From Pseudomonas syringae (GTDB taxonomy: Bacteria; Pseudomonadota; Gammaproteobacteria; Pseudomonadales; Pseudomonadaceae): a stretch of 46,531 nucleotides of DNA. This document shows positions 7,727 through 15,639 of this stretch, piece by piece; within the stretch, counting starts at the first letter, position 1; every line of letters starts with the position of its first letter. A model generated the notes under the pieces. It saw only the letters and a program-made list of their open reading frames with translations. It ran no database searches and had not been told where the DNA came from. The translations under genes and the position numbers were made by a program. The stretch covers positions 1 through 46,531 of the forward strand of contig NZ_WKEQ01000041.1 of the NCBI RefSeq assembly GCF_021605415.1, in the 5' to 3' direction.

Positions 7727-8854
7727 TCATTGGCTTTCCGCCTGTTTCAGCTCCAGCACTTCTTTCGGAGTGACCATGTCGCCCTTGTTGTTGCCCCAGG
7801 CGTTTCGTTCGTAGGTCACGACAGCCGCGATATCGACTTCCGACAGTTGTTTGCCGAACGCGGCCATGGCGGTGCCGGGTTTGCCGTGGAAGACAATGCC
7901 CAGATGACCTTCTTTCGGCCCGGTGGCGATTTTCGAACCCTTGAGGGCCGGGAACATCGGTGGCAGACCCTGACCTTCGGCCTGGTGACAGGCGACGCAG
8001 GCGGTGTGATAAACCTTATCGCCGCGCTCCTTGAGTTCTTCGAGCGTCCATTCCTTGCTGGTCAGCTCTTTCATTTGCGCGGCTTCGGCTTTGCGTTCGT
8101 CCAGCCATTTTTCGTAGTCAGCCTTTTCCTTGACCTCGACCACGATCGGCATGAAGCCATGATCCTTGCCGCACAGTTCGGCGCACTGGCCACGGTAAAG
8201 GCCGGGCTTGTCGATACGCGTCCAGGCCTCGTTCACAAACCCGGGAATCGCATCGCGTTTGACCGCGAAGGCCGGCACCCACCAGGAGTGGATCACGTCG
8301 GCGGAGGTCACAAGGAAGCGCACTTTGGCGCCGGTCGGCAGCACCAATGGCTTGTCGACTTCCAGCAAGTAATGCTCGCCCTTGGCTTCCTTGTTGTGGA
8401 TCTGGTCGGCGGGGGTGGCCAGGTTGCTGAAGAACTCGACGTCCTGGCCCAGGTATTTGTAATGCCATTTCCATTGATAGCCGGTGACCTGTATATCGAT
8501 CTCCGGTTCGCTGGTGTCGTACATCTTGATCAGCGTGGCCGTCGCCGGAATCGCCATCGCCACCAGAATCAGAAGCGGCACGATGGTCCAGAGGATTTCG
8601 ACGGTGGTGCTTTCATGGAATTTTGCGGCGACCTGACCGGTCGAGCGGCGATGCACCATCATCGACCAGAACATGGCGCCGAAGACGATGATGCCGATCA
8701 CCACACAGATCCAGAAAATGGTCATGTGCAGGTCGAATACTGCGTGACTGATTTCAGTCGCTCCAGGCGCCATATTCACAGTCCAGGCCGCATTGGCCTG
8801 GCTGAAAATCGACCACAACAGGAGGCCCATCCAGACGTGTGGATGTCGCATCAT
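7727..8854 (-). CDS. coxB: Cytochrome c oxidase subunit II with fused cytochrome c domain
   Basis: This 375-residue protein has an N-terminal signal (cleaved near ANAA at 20-23), two membrane helices (about 44-64 and 87-109), the CuA domain and a C-terminal cytochrome c domain. CuA ligands are His189, Cys224, Glu226, Cys228, His232 and Met235. The heme c site is CVACH at 286-290, with Met330 as the likely axial ligand. The fusion makes this a caa3-type enzyme in which electrons enter through the covalent heme c. It is the first gene of the minus-strand oxidase block, after a 371-base gap that should hold the promoter. Confidence 0.97.
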   Translation of the reverse strand: MMRHPHVWMGLLLWSIFSQANAAWTVNMAPGATEISHAVFDLHMTIFWICVVIGIIVFGAMFWSMMVHRRSTGQVAAKFHESTTVEILWTIVPLLILVAMAIPATATLIKMYDTSEPEIDIQVTGYQWKWHYKYLGQDVEFFSNLATPADQIHNKEAKGEHYLLEVDKPLVLPTGAKVRFLVTSADVIHSWWVPAFAVKRDAIPGFVNEAWTRIDKPGLYRGQCAELCGKDHGFMPIVVEVKEKADYEKWLDERKAEAAQMKELTSKEWTLEELKERGDKVYHTACVACHQAEGQGLPPMFPALKGSKIATGPKEGHLGIVFHGKPGTAMAAFGKQLSEVDIAAVVTYERNAWGNNKGDMVTPKEVLELKQAESQ

Positions 8855-9225
8855 TGCGGGTTCCCCTTATCGTTCTTGTTATCCCGCCGGCTTTCGCCTG
8901 CGGCAAGGGAGCGGCTGCATCAGACTACGAACTTGAGGCGCCGAGCCTTGCTGCGGGTGCAGTCGGGCGTCATCAGCTAACTCCATTCACTGGCGAGTAT
9001 AGACAGCGGCTGAGAATTGCAATGTCGGGACGTAAATCATCTGAAACAGCGAGTACTTGCGTTCCAGGGCACGAATGGAGAAGGATGCAGACGAGTGGTG
9101 GCGAACCGATATAACGGACGCGTCTCAGGGATGAAATAATTATGACGAAAGTGTCTTAGCATTTTTCGTAAGCCAGCTAACTTAATGTCCTTCCCTATTT
9201 CCTTGCCTTGTTCCCTGGAGTTTTC
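8855..9225. promoter_or_regulatory. Divergent intergenic region between coxB and the unknown plus-strand gene
   Basis: This 371-base gap separates two divergent genes and must carry the coxB promoter on the minus strand and the promoter of the next gene on the plus strand. I see no convincing ORF, RNA gene or strong palindrome. The plus-strand half is AT-richer around 9138-9170, just before a GGAG Shine-Dalgarno at 9217. I did not find a sigma70 hexamer pair clear enough to call. Confidence 0.45.
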
Positions 9226-9876
9226 ATGAACACCGCCGCATTGCGCGAGCAGATCCAAAAAGCCCAACAGCACGAGAAAGATACTGGCCTGCTGACCCGT
9301 CAGCTGGAATCCAAACTGCCTCACCTGCATCCCTCGATCCAGTTGCCTGAAGCGGACGCCAACGGCGTGCTGACGCGTTTTGTCGCCGCCTACATCGATG
9401 AAGTACCTGACCTGCTGGACGCAGCCAATGAAGTCGCCAGGGAAGCGGGCATCGAATCACAGATCAAACCGGTGCTGAAAATCGCCGAGCAGTATTTCCT
9501 TCAGCCGCCGGCCATCATGGCCGGGCACGTTGGCCTGGACAGTCTGCTGGACGAAGCCTATCTGGCGCACCGTTTCGTCGAAGAGGTCAACGACCTGTAC
9601 ATCAAGCATTTCGGCCAGCCACTGATCCCCTTGGACATGACGGTCGCCAATCTGATTGCTCACCAATTGATCGGTGAGGAATTTGCCAACCAACTGGACG
9701 AAGCAGTGCATCACGCCATCGATGAGATGCTCGACGACGACAGTTTTGCGCTGGAGTCGGTGGAAGCCTACCGCGACAAACTCAGCAGCCCGGACACCGG
9801 CGCAGCGTGGAAACGCTGGCCGTGCATGAGTCGCCGTTTGGGCCTAGGCCTGGAGCTGGATCAACCAACGGCATAA
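9226..9876 (+). CDS. Conserved hypothetical acidic helical protein between coxB and the SulP gene
   Basis: I do not recognise this 216-residue protein. It has no signal peptide or membrane segment and reads as mainly helical, with clusters of acid residues (for example DEAVHHAIDEMLDDD near 163-177) and a more basic tail ending in GLGLELDQPTA. The start at 9226 is chosen for the GGAG five bases upstream. It occupies the place of PAO1 PA0104, recalled as hypothetical, between coxB (divergent) and a SulP transporter (convergent), so the position seems conserved across Pseudomonas. No function is proposed. Confidence 0.75.
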   Translation: MNTAALREQIQKAQQHEKDTGLLTRQLESKLPHLHPSIQLPEADANGVLTRFVAAYIDEVPDLLDAANEVAREAGIESQIKPVLKIAEQYFLQPPAIMAGHVGLDSLLDEAYLAHRFVEEVNDLYIKHFGQPLIPLDMTVANLIAHQLIGEEFANQLDEAVHHAIDEMLDDDSFALESVEAYRDKLSSPDTGAAWKRWPCMSRRLGLGLELDQPTA

Positions 9877-9894
9877 CCCGGGGTCACGCAAATA

Positions 9895-9926
9895 CCTGTG
9901 GGAGCTGGCAAGCCAGCTCCCACAGG
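9895..9926. repeat. Single REP palindrome between convergent genes
   Basis: CCTGTGGGAGCTGG and its exact complement form a 14-bp stem around CAAG. It lies between the stop of the unknown gene and the convergent stop of the SulP gene, where it may serve as a bidirectional terminator or mRNA stabiliser. Confidence 0.85.
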
Positions 9927-9948
9927 GTTCGATTCCAAATGGCGTTAT

Positions 9949-11475
9949 CTAGCCAGCGGCGCCGATGCCGGTGGTGGTGCGCAACCGTCCTTCAAGCCTG
10001 CGTTTCAACCCGCGCGACTCGATCAACAGCTTCGACCCCTTCGCCGCATTCGCCCGTCCCCACTCTTCGAGCAACTCCAGACATGAATGGTCGATGTAGC
10101 TCAGATTATTGAGCGGCACATGCACCGTCGTGCCCGGCGCAATATTGCCCAGCACTTGCGTCAGTGCCGGCACCTTGAGAAACGTTGCTGCACCGACCAG
10201 ACGCAGCTCCATCTCGCGATCCTGCGGCAGGTCGACCAGGCTGATCTTCAGGCGTGAAGCTTTGAACGCCAATTTCACCAGAGTCAGACCGAAACCGACC
10301 AACACGCCGGTCAACAAGTCGGTAAAGATGATCGCCAAGGCCGTGGCGGCGTAAGTGAACATCGGCATCCGACCGTAACGTCCCAGGCCACGAAAGGCTT
10401 TCAAGTCGACCAGTTTGAAACCGGTGTAAACCAGCACACCTGCCAGACTTGCCACCGGAATGCTTTGCAGCACGCTCGACAGCAATAGCACGAACGCCAG
10501 CAACCACAGGCCATGGAAGATCGTGGAGTAACGGGTGGTCGCGCCGGCCTGTACGTTGGCCGAACTGCGCACGATCACGCCTGTCATCGGCAGCGCACCG
10601 AGCAAACCGCAGAGCATGTTACCGACACCTTGCGCCGACAATTCACGGTCGAAATCCGAACGCTCGCCACTGTGCATGCGATCCACGGCAGCGGCAGACA
10701 GCAGGGTTTCGGCGCTGGCGATGAAGGCCACGGCAAATGCGGCAATCAGCAAGGTCGGATCGGCGAGGTTGAGCAGATCCGCCGGTTTCAGCCAGTCGAT
10801 GGCTTCCGCCAGATTCGCCGGTACTTCGACGCGTTTGACCTGCAACGCCAGCATCAGGCTGGCGATGGTCGCCAGGCCGACCCCGAGCAATGCGCCGGGA
10901 ATGAACCGCAATGAATGCGGGCGAAATTTTTCCCACAACCACATCACCGCAATCGTCGACAGCCCTAGCAAACCAGCCTGCCAGCCGAACGACGGCAACG
11001 CCTGTGCGAGCGCACCGGGAAATGCGGTGAGGTTATCCAGTCCGGACGGTTTCGGCGCCGCATCGAGCATCACATGCACCTGGGATAACACGATCAGCAC
11101 GCCGATCCCGGCGAGCATGCCGTAGACCACGGCGGGCGCGGTGACCCGGAACCAGCATCCGAGCTTCAATCGCCCGGCCACCAGTTGCAGCAAACCGGCG
11201 AGCAGCAGGATCGGCCCGAGCATTTCGATACCGTGCTGGCGCACCAGTTCGAACACCAACACCGCCAGGCCCGCCGCCGGCCCACTGACTTGCAGTGGTG
11301 AACCGGCGAGCCAGCCGACGACAAGACCACCGATGATGCCGGTGATCAGACCTTTGGCCGGCGGCAGACCGGAGGCGATCGCGATACCCATGCACAGCGG
11401 CAGGGCGACGAGGAACACCACCACGGAAGCCAATAGCTCCCGTGGCAATACAGCTTTGAGTTGAGCAGCACGCAT
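9949..11475 (-). CDS. SulP-family anion transporter with STAS domain, probably bicarbonate
   Basis: This 508-residue permease has about ten to twelve hydrophobic segments and then a cytoplasmic STAS domain (roughly 405-500, including HVPLNNLSYIDHSCLELLEEW). SulP marks include the early PLCMGIAIASGLPPAKGLITGIIGG stretch (read in two parts at about 27-51) and SAETLLSAAAVDRM. It lies next to a beta-carbonic anhydrase, an arrangement known in this family to suggest bicarbonate or CO2-linked transport rather than sulfate. The start at 11475 is chosen for GGGAG seven bases upstream; an in-frame ATG at 11505 lacks this. The substrate is an inference. Confidence 0.88.
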   Translation of the reverse strand: MRAAQLKAVLPRELLASVVVFLVALPLCMGIAIASGLPPAKGLITGIIGGLVVGWLAGSPLQVSGPAAGLAVLVFELVRQHGIEMLGPILLLAGLLQLVAGRLKLGCWFRVTAPAVVYGMLAGIGVLIVLSQVHVMLDAAPKPSGLDNLTAFPGALAQALPSFGWQAGLLGLSTIAVMWLWEKFRPHSLRFIPGALLGVGLATIASLMLALQVKRVEVPANLAEAIDWLKPADLLNLADPTLLIAAFAVAFIASAETLLSAAAVDRMHSGERSDFDRELSAQGVGNMLCGLLGALPMTGVIVRSSANVQAGATTRYSTIFHGLWLLAFVLLLSSVLQSIPVASLAGVLVYTGFKLVDLKAFRGLGRYGRMPMFTYAATALAIIFTDLLTGVLVGFGLTLVKLAFKASRLKISLVDLPQDREMELRLVGAATFLKVPALTQVLGNIAPGTTVHVPLNNLSYIDHSCLELLEEWGRANAAKGSKLLIESRGLKRRLEGRLRTTTGIGAAG

Positions 11476-11565
11476 GGGGATTCTCCCGAAGCTTTCTTCA
11501 GGCATGGCGAGGCCGGGTCGCTGAAACAGCGACCGGCGTCAAACCACACAGATTGTTAGGAAGAG

Positions 11566-12297
11566 TTAGAAGCGCGCTTTCGGCGTCGCCACGGGGATCG
11601 GATGGCTGCCGTCGAGTGGCAGGAACCGGCCCTGATCTGCGTCGTAAGCTTTGATTTCGCTGGTTTCGATGTCGTAGACCCAGCCATGGATGAACAGATG
11701 ACCGTTCGCCATGCGCGAAGCTACCGAAGGATGGGTACGCAAGTGCTGCAATTGGGCGATGACATTTTCCTCGGTGAGGACATGCATGCTCTCGTTTTCG
11801 TCGGTGCAGTTGCAGTTGTCGTGCACCATGGTTTTCGCCACTTCGGCGTGCCGCAGCCAGGCTTTGACCGTGGGCATTTTTTCCAGGCTGTCGGGATTGA
11901 GCACCGCACGCATGGCGCCGCAGTCGGAGTGACCACAAATGATGATGTGTTGGACACCGAGAGCCAGCACCGCGTACTCGATGGCGGTGGACACGCCGCC
12001 GTTCATTTGCCCGTAGGGCGGAACGACGTTGCCAACGTTACGGGTCACGAACAGATCGCCGGGAGAGCTATGGGTGATCAGTTCGGGCACGATGCGCGAG
12101 TCGGCGCAGGTGATGAACATCGCGCGCGGCTGCTGGGCCGTAGCGAGCTTCTTGAAGAGTTCTTCCTGTTGGGGGAAAACCTCACGATGGAAATGCAGAA
12201 AGCCATCAACAATATGCCGCAGCGCTGCATCGGCGGATTCCGTCACGGGGAGGGCTTGCGCCGACGCAGCCAGCGGCTGTTTATCCTTGTCACTCAT
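11566..12297 (-). CDS. Beta-class carbonic anhydrase
   Basis: This 243-residue enzyme interconverts CO2 and bicarbonate. The beta-class zinc site is complete: Cys64 and the Asp66-Arg68 dyad in CADSR, then His123 and Cys126 in GHSDCGAM. A 5' extension of about 25 residues precedes the catalytic domain. It is upstream of the SulP gene on the same strand, 90 bases away, so the pair is probably cotranscribed and works together in bicarbonate handling. A GAGGA Shine-Dalgarno lies just before the ATG. Confidence 0.94.
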   Translation of the reverse strand: MSDKDKQPLAASAQALPVTESADAALRHIVDGFLHFHREVFPQQEELFKKLATAQQPRAMFITCADSRIVPELITHSSPGDLFVTRNVGNVVPPYGQMNGGVSTAIEYAVLALGVQHIIICGHSDCGAMRAVLNPDSLEKMPTVKAWLRHAEVAKTMVHDNCNCTDENESMHVLTEENVIAQLQHLRTHPSVASRMANGHLFIHGWVYDIETSEIKAYDADQGRFLPLDGSHPIPVATPKARF

Positions 12298-12320
12298 GAT
12301 TCATCCTCTTGGGCGGAGAC

Positions 12321-12334
12321 CGGGAATCTTCCCG
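12321..12334. promoter_or_regulatory. Small palindrome CGGGAA-TC-TTCCCG upstream of the carbonic anhydrase
   Basis: A perfect 6-bp inverted repeat with a 2-base spacer lies 24 bases upstream of the carbonic anhydrase start. It could be an operator or a short hairpin in the leader. No regulator is identified, and a chance palindrome of this length is possible. Confidence 0.3.
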
Positions 12335-12534
12335 CGTTATCCGATGTGAAGCCAGTGGCTGTGCAAACATCCGGGTCATCCGGGACCCATCAGTCACTCG
12401 ATGAACACGGTATCCGTCGAAACTTAACTCAACCTGAATCGGACGCTCTAGAACGGGTGTTCCGGGTTCAAAAAGGCTGACGAATCCTAACGTGGCCGGC
12501 CGTTTATCTCCCCTCAACGATAAGCCAATTGTCC

Positions 12535-13593
12535 TTAAATCAAAGACATCTGGCGACCCGGCGGACAGAAGGCACTGCAATCGAGGTTGTACCCGGCGCG
12601 TCGATCCATGCCCAGGCGTTTCAGGGCCTTGGCAAAACGTTGCGCGAGTAGATCGGCGAACGGCCCTTCACCGCGCATCCGCGCCCCGAAACGACTGTCG
12701 TACAGCTCGCCGCCACGGCTCTGGCGGATCAGGCTCAACACATGCGCCGCACGCTGCGGATAGTGCGCCTCCAGCCATTCCTCGAACAGCGGCGCCACCT
12801 CCAGCGGCAGGCGCAGCATCATGTAAGCGGCGCTCTGGGCGCCGGCGGCATGGGCTTCGGTGAGCAGGTTCTCGATTTCGCTGTCGTTGATCATCGGAAT
12901 CATTGGCGAACACAGCACGCCGACCGGAATACCCGCTTCGCGCATCACTCGAATCGCCCGCAAACGCGCCTTGGGCGCAGCGGCGCGTGGTTCGAGGATG
13001 CGTTTGAGTTCGTCGTCCAGCGTCGTGAGGCTGATCATCACGGCAACAAGGCGTTGCTCGGCGAGTTCGGTCAGCAGATCGAGATCACGCAGAATCAGCG
13101 AGCCTTTGGTCACGATCGTCACCGGATGCCGGTAACGCAGCAGCACTTCGAGGGTCTGCCGGGTCAGCCGCTGCTCGCGTTCTATCGGCTGATATGGATC
13201 GGTGTTGGAGCCCAGGTTGATCGGCGCGCACTGATAACCACGCTTGCTCAGTTGCTCTTCCAGCATCGACGCGGTGTTGGTCTTGGCGATCAGCCGGGTT
13301 TCAAAATCCAGCCCCGGCGACATGTCCCAATACGCGTGGCTGGGCCGCGCGTAGCAGTAGATGCAACCATGCTCGCAGCCGCGATAGGGATTGATCGAAC
13401 GATCAAAGGGCAGATCCGGCGAGGTGTTGCGGGTGATGATGGACTTCGCTGTCTCGAACATCACCTCGGTGCCCTGGGTCATCGGCACTTCCTGATGCCA
13501 GCCATCGTCCTCGGCCACCGAACGGCTCGGCGCGAAGCGATTGTGCGGATTGCTCGCGGTACCGCGACCGCGCGGGGGGAGAGGGGTAGACAT
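12535..13593 (-). CDS. PA0069-family radical SAM protein
   Basis: This 352-residue SPL-like radical SAM protein has the cluster motif CEHGCIYC (CxxxCxxC) early in the chain, which binds the [4Fe-4S] cluster that cleaves S-adenosylmethionine, followed by YARPSHAY. A further conserved Cys pair appears in the C-terminal LDCSAFCPPG. The family resembles spore-photoproduct-lyase-like enzymes, and its reaction is not established to my knowledge. The start at 13593 is preceded by a purine-rich GAGACG. A strong LexA box sits 14 bases upstream, which agrees with my recollection that PA0069 belongs to the P. aeruginosa SOS regulon. A DNA damage role is therefore likely. Confidence 0.9.
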   Translation of the reverse strand: MSTPLPPRGRGTASNPHNRFAPSRSVAEDDGWHQEVPMTQGTEVMFETAKSIITRNTSPDLPFDRSINPYRGCEHGCIYCYARPSHAYWDMSPGLDFETRLIAKTNTASMLEEQLSKRGYQCAPINLGSNTDPYQPIEREQRLTRQTLEVLLRYRHPVTIVTKGSLILRDLDLLTELAEQRLVAVMISLTTLDDELKRILEPRAAAPKARLRAIRVMREAGIPVGVLCSPMIPMINDSEIENLLTEAHAAGAQSAAYMMLRLPLEVAPLFEEWLEAHYPQRAAHVLSLIRQSRGGELYDSRFGARMRGEGPFADLLAQRFAKALKRLGMDRRAGYNLDCSAFCPPGRQMSLI

Positions 13594-13606
13594 GGCTGCG
13601 TCTCGA

Positions 13607-13626
13607 TACTGTGTGCATGTACAGTA
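13607..13626. promoter_or_regulatory. LexA (SOS) box controlling the PA0069-type gene
   Basis: TACTGTGTGCATGTACAGTA matches the SOS consensus CTGT-N8-ACAG, and the flanking TA on both sides also match. It is 14-33 bases upstream of the radical SAM start, so bound LexA would block the promoter. It lies 38 bases from the end of the frameshifted immunity gene. Confidence 0.85.
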
Positions 13627-13663
13627 CATTGCGATCGATGCTCATTCCACTACCGCTCGGCAG

Positions 13664-13905
13664 CTATGCGACAACACCAATAAACAAACCGAGATCAACG
13701 GGCAGCGGCTCGTTAATGACGCAAGCAATCTGGCTCGCTTGCCCAGGCGTCAGCGGCAGCTCGCCATCGGCTTCAGTGGCAAGACTGTTCCATCCCAATA
13801 CACCCGTTACCACTTTTTCAAATTTGGGCTTTATGTCCCGCTCATATTTAATTAAGTGTCTTCGAAGTTGGCGGGTAGGAATTCGGTGATGTATAGGTAT
13901 GACAT
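13664..13905 (-). pseudogene. Frameshifted immunity-like gene (fourth copy of the array)
   Basis: From ATG 13905 (Shine-Dalgarno AGAGG) the frame reads MSYLYITEFLPANFEDT and then meets a stop. From the next bases, another frame reads LIKYERDIKPKFEKVV and continues through LTPGQASQIACVI to LPVDLGLFIGVVA at 13664. Joined, this is an 80-residue relative of the three intact genes upstream. The span of 242 bases is exactly one short of a whole number of codons, so a single-base deletion near 13852-13856 explains the break. It is the last gene of the array and would encode a pyocin S6-type immunity protein if repaired. Confidence 0.8.
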
Positions 13906-13929
13906 CTCAACCTCTTTAGGCAAACAGCG

Positions 13930-14229
13930 CTACGTTTCAACACCAATGAACACGTCAAGATCAAGCGGGACAGGTTTACCGATCACCGCGGAAATCTGCG
14001 CAGCTTGATACTTTGTTAATAACCATTCACCGCTTGCCATCGTGTTAAGGCTTTTATGCCCCAGTAGTGAAACAACTGACTGTTCAAATACTGGTGACAC
14101 TTTCAGCTCGTATTTCAATGAGGTATCTTCATTGTCGCCAGGTAAAAAGCCCGTGATACACAGGTGTGCAACCATTTGCGTCAAACTCAAACTCAAACTC
14201 AAACTAAAACAATTTATTTTTGGGTCCAT
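13930..14229 (-). CDS. Pyocin S6-type immunity-like protein with N-terminal extension
   Basis: This 99-residue protein has a core (from MVAHLCITGFLPGDNED) that aligns with its neighbours: GEWLLTKYQAAQI and the C-terminal PLDLDVFIGVET are shared. Immunity proteins of this group bind and neutralise an E3-type rRNase bacteriocin. The start is uncertain. ATG 14229 has GGAAGG nine bases upstream and gives an extra 18 residues containing alternating Ser-Leu from a hexamer repeat. ATG 14175 gives the usual family start but has no ribosome-binding site. It is the third gene after the toxin remnant. The family call is by recognition and context. Confidence 0.75.
   Translation of the reverse strand: MDPKINCFSLSLSLSLTQMVAHLCITGFLPGDNEDTSLKYELKVSPVFEQSVVSLLGHKSLNTMASGEWLLTKYQAAQISAVIGKPVPLDLDVFIGVET
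14181..14210. repeat. Hexanucleotide tandem repeat (TCAAAC x4 plus one variant)
   Basis: Four exact TCAAAC units and a TAAAAC unit lie in the 5' part of the third immunity gene, read on the minus strand as SLSLSLSL. Units of six keep the frame, so copy changes would alter only the length of an N-terminal tail, or the leader length if translation starts at 14175. Confidence 0.85.
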
Positions 14230-14300
14230 CAGAAAAGGCCTTCCATGCTATGTTGTGATCTGCTTAGGTGCTCCGTCGAATTACTTACAGTTGCTCATGT

Positions 14301-14543
14301 TTATTTATAGACGCTGATACAGATATCGAGTTCGGTTGGGATAGGAGTTCCAAGCACATCTTCAACCTGCCTGGCCTGCTTTGCAGTTAATTCCATAACC
14401 CCATACTCCACGCCTTCTTGAAGGGACTTCCAGCCAACCAAATCAAGAATTGCTTGATTTAATTCAGGTGCTATATCCAAGTAAAATTGCAAAAATTCGT
14501 TTTCGTGACCGTCAGGGAAAAAACTTTCGATGCATAAAAACAT
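14301..14543 (-). CDS. Pyocin S6-type immunity-like protein, most diverged copy
   Basis: This 80-residue acidic soluble protein starts MFLCIESFFPDGHENE and ends IPTELDICISVYK. It shares the pattern LTxxQAxQ, then IPxxL and I-x-V near the end, with the copies on either side, but is the most different of the array. The Shine-Dalgarno is weak (GAGCG). It follows the first immunity gene by 35 bases on the same strand. By position it is an additional or orphan immunity gene; whether it protects against the adjacent toxin type or another is unknown. Confidence 0.75.
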   Translation of the reverse strand: MFLCIESFFPDGHENEFLQFYLDIAPELNQAILDLVGWKSLQEGVEYGVMELTAKQARQVEDVLGTPIPTELDICISVYK

Positions 14544-14578
14544 AAATACACGCTCAAACTTTTAGCGGAGAAACAGCA

Positions 14579-14818
14579 CTAAGCTTCAACTCCAATGAAT
14601 AGCTTCAGGTCATCTGGGATTTCCCGGTTGATCAGTGAAGCGATCTGTTGAGCCTGCTCTTTCGTTAATAGCCATTCTCCGCGGGCCATTTCGTTCAAGC
14701 TTTGATGTTCAAGAAGCTTTACCACTTGATCATTAAAAGACGAGTCCAAATCAAGTTCAAATTGCAAGGAGTCATCTTTGCTACTGTCAAGTAGAAATCC
14801 ACTAATACAAAGGTGCAT
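14579..14818 (-). CDS. Pyocin S6-type immunity-like protein, copy adjacent to the toxin
   Basis: This 79-residue acidic protein starts MHLCISGFLLDSSKDD and contains GEWLLTKEQAQQIASLI and DDLKLFIGVEA. Its ATG lies inside the last codons of the toxin frame (17-base overlap) and its AGGAG Shine-Dalgarno is within toxin sequence, the usual coupling of a bacteriocin to its cognate immunity gene. It should bind the E3-like catalytic domain. I recall the family as pyocin S6 family toxin immunity protein; that name was not checked by a search. The frame is intact although the toxin is broken. Confidence 0.82.
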   Translation of the reverse strand: MHLCISGFLLDSSKDDSLQFELDLDSSFNDQVVKLLEHQSLNEMARGEWLLTKEQAQQIASLINREIPDDLKLFIGVEA

Positions 14819-15639
14819 AACACTCCTGTTTTTCTACTTTTCGACCAGGTTTGGCTGGCTTAGTTTGCTCCCCCGTGATGGGATCAAACTCTCCTAAATG
14901 CTTGCCTTGCTTATCATACATTTCGACAGCCCCGTGCTGACAATCCCATTCATATATCCGACCCTTGCCATCCTTCCAGCGTCTGCGAGCCCCGCCGCCT
15001 TGAACCCGTGTTTTGAAATCAACTTTTACCGCGTCAGGAAATGCCGACAACCCTTTCGGCGCCGGGTGATAACCATGATCACCCGATACACTCAGCGAAA
15101 TGTAAATCGGCTGAATGCCAGTCCCAGGAAACGAAATAATTGCATCTTGGTAATCAGGCGGATACTGCGGGTTGACCAGTATCCTGTTGGCCTGCTCGGT
15201 CGGCGGGTACACCCACACCGGCGATAGTTGTGGGGCACCTTCCAGCGCCGGAATACCCAGTACACCGTCAGGGTTCGCCGCTGGCGTCCAGATGAGCCCG
15301 ATGCCATTGCCGAGATCGGCAACGTATGTCTCGCCGTCCTTTTTGCCCTTGATGACAGGGGTACTTTCCCAGTCCTTTTTGCCTCCCGTGTAAAACCCGT
15401 AAGTGTTGATCGAGCCATCCGGCAGGGTTGTTGTGATTGATTACGCCGTTGGGGAGATTGCAACTCTTGGCGAACACACATCCAAGAACCGGAATATCTG
15501 GCGCCCGTTTCGTTGATATTTCATTGCGTCTGGCCTCATCGCGAGCCAATCCTCTTTCATACCGCAGGATGTCTTCCTGCTGCCGACGCCTCTCATCCAG
15601 AGTAGGTTTGCGAAGCCGACAAACGGGACAATCACACAT
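14802..15639 (-). pseudogene. S-type pyocin / colicin E3-type rRNase with internal deletion and frameshift
   Basis: The N-terminus reads MCDCPVCRLRKPTLDERRR and runs to VFAKSCNLPNGVINHNNPAG, the usual opening of Pseudomonas S-type pyocin-domain proteins. At about 15416-15425 the family sequence jumps to another frame beginning DGSINTYGFYTGGKKDWE, and it continues through LIWTPA and WVYPPTEQA to the nuclease domain. The middle of the pyocin_S domain, probably 100 residues or more by memory of relatives, is missing. The catalytic region is intact: Asp, His and Glu in YEWDCQHGAVE match the E3 residues of YEWDSQHGELE, and the late PGRKVEK supplies the basic end. The active toxin cannot be made from one frame. 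Confidence 0.85.

Noticed and set aside
6877..7773. Plus-strand frame of 298 residues opposite coxA.
   Set aside because: Antisense to the highly conserved subunit I; its composition (His, Arg, Gln) is a typical reverse-frame shadow.
7643..8980. Plus-strand frame of 445 residues opposite coxB.
   Set aside because: Shadow of subunit II on the other strand; no recognised domain and no initiation signal.
9136..9170. Possible sigma70 promoter in the coxB gap.
   Set aside because: AT-rich stretch but no -35/-10 pair with acceptable spacing could be fixed by eye.
12290..12580. Minus-strand frame of 96 residues between the carbonic anhydrase and the radical SAM gene.
   Set aside because: It overlaps both neighbours, has no ribosome-binding site and no family likeness; more likely the leader of the carbonic anhydrase.
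15092..15481. Third-frame ORF of 129 residues within the pyocin remnant.
   Set aside because: Out of frame with both recognisable pyocin segments; it only passes the junction by chance.
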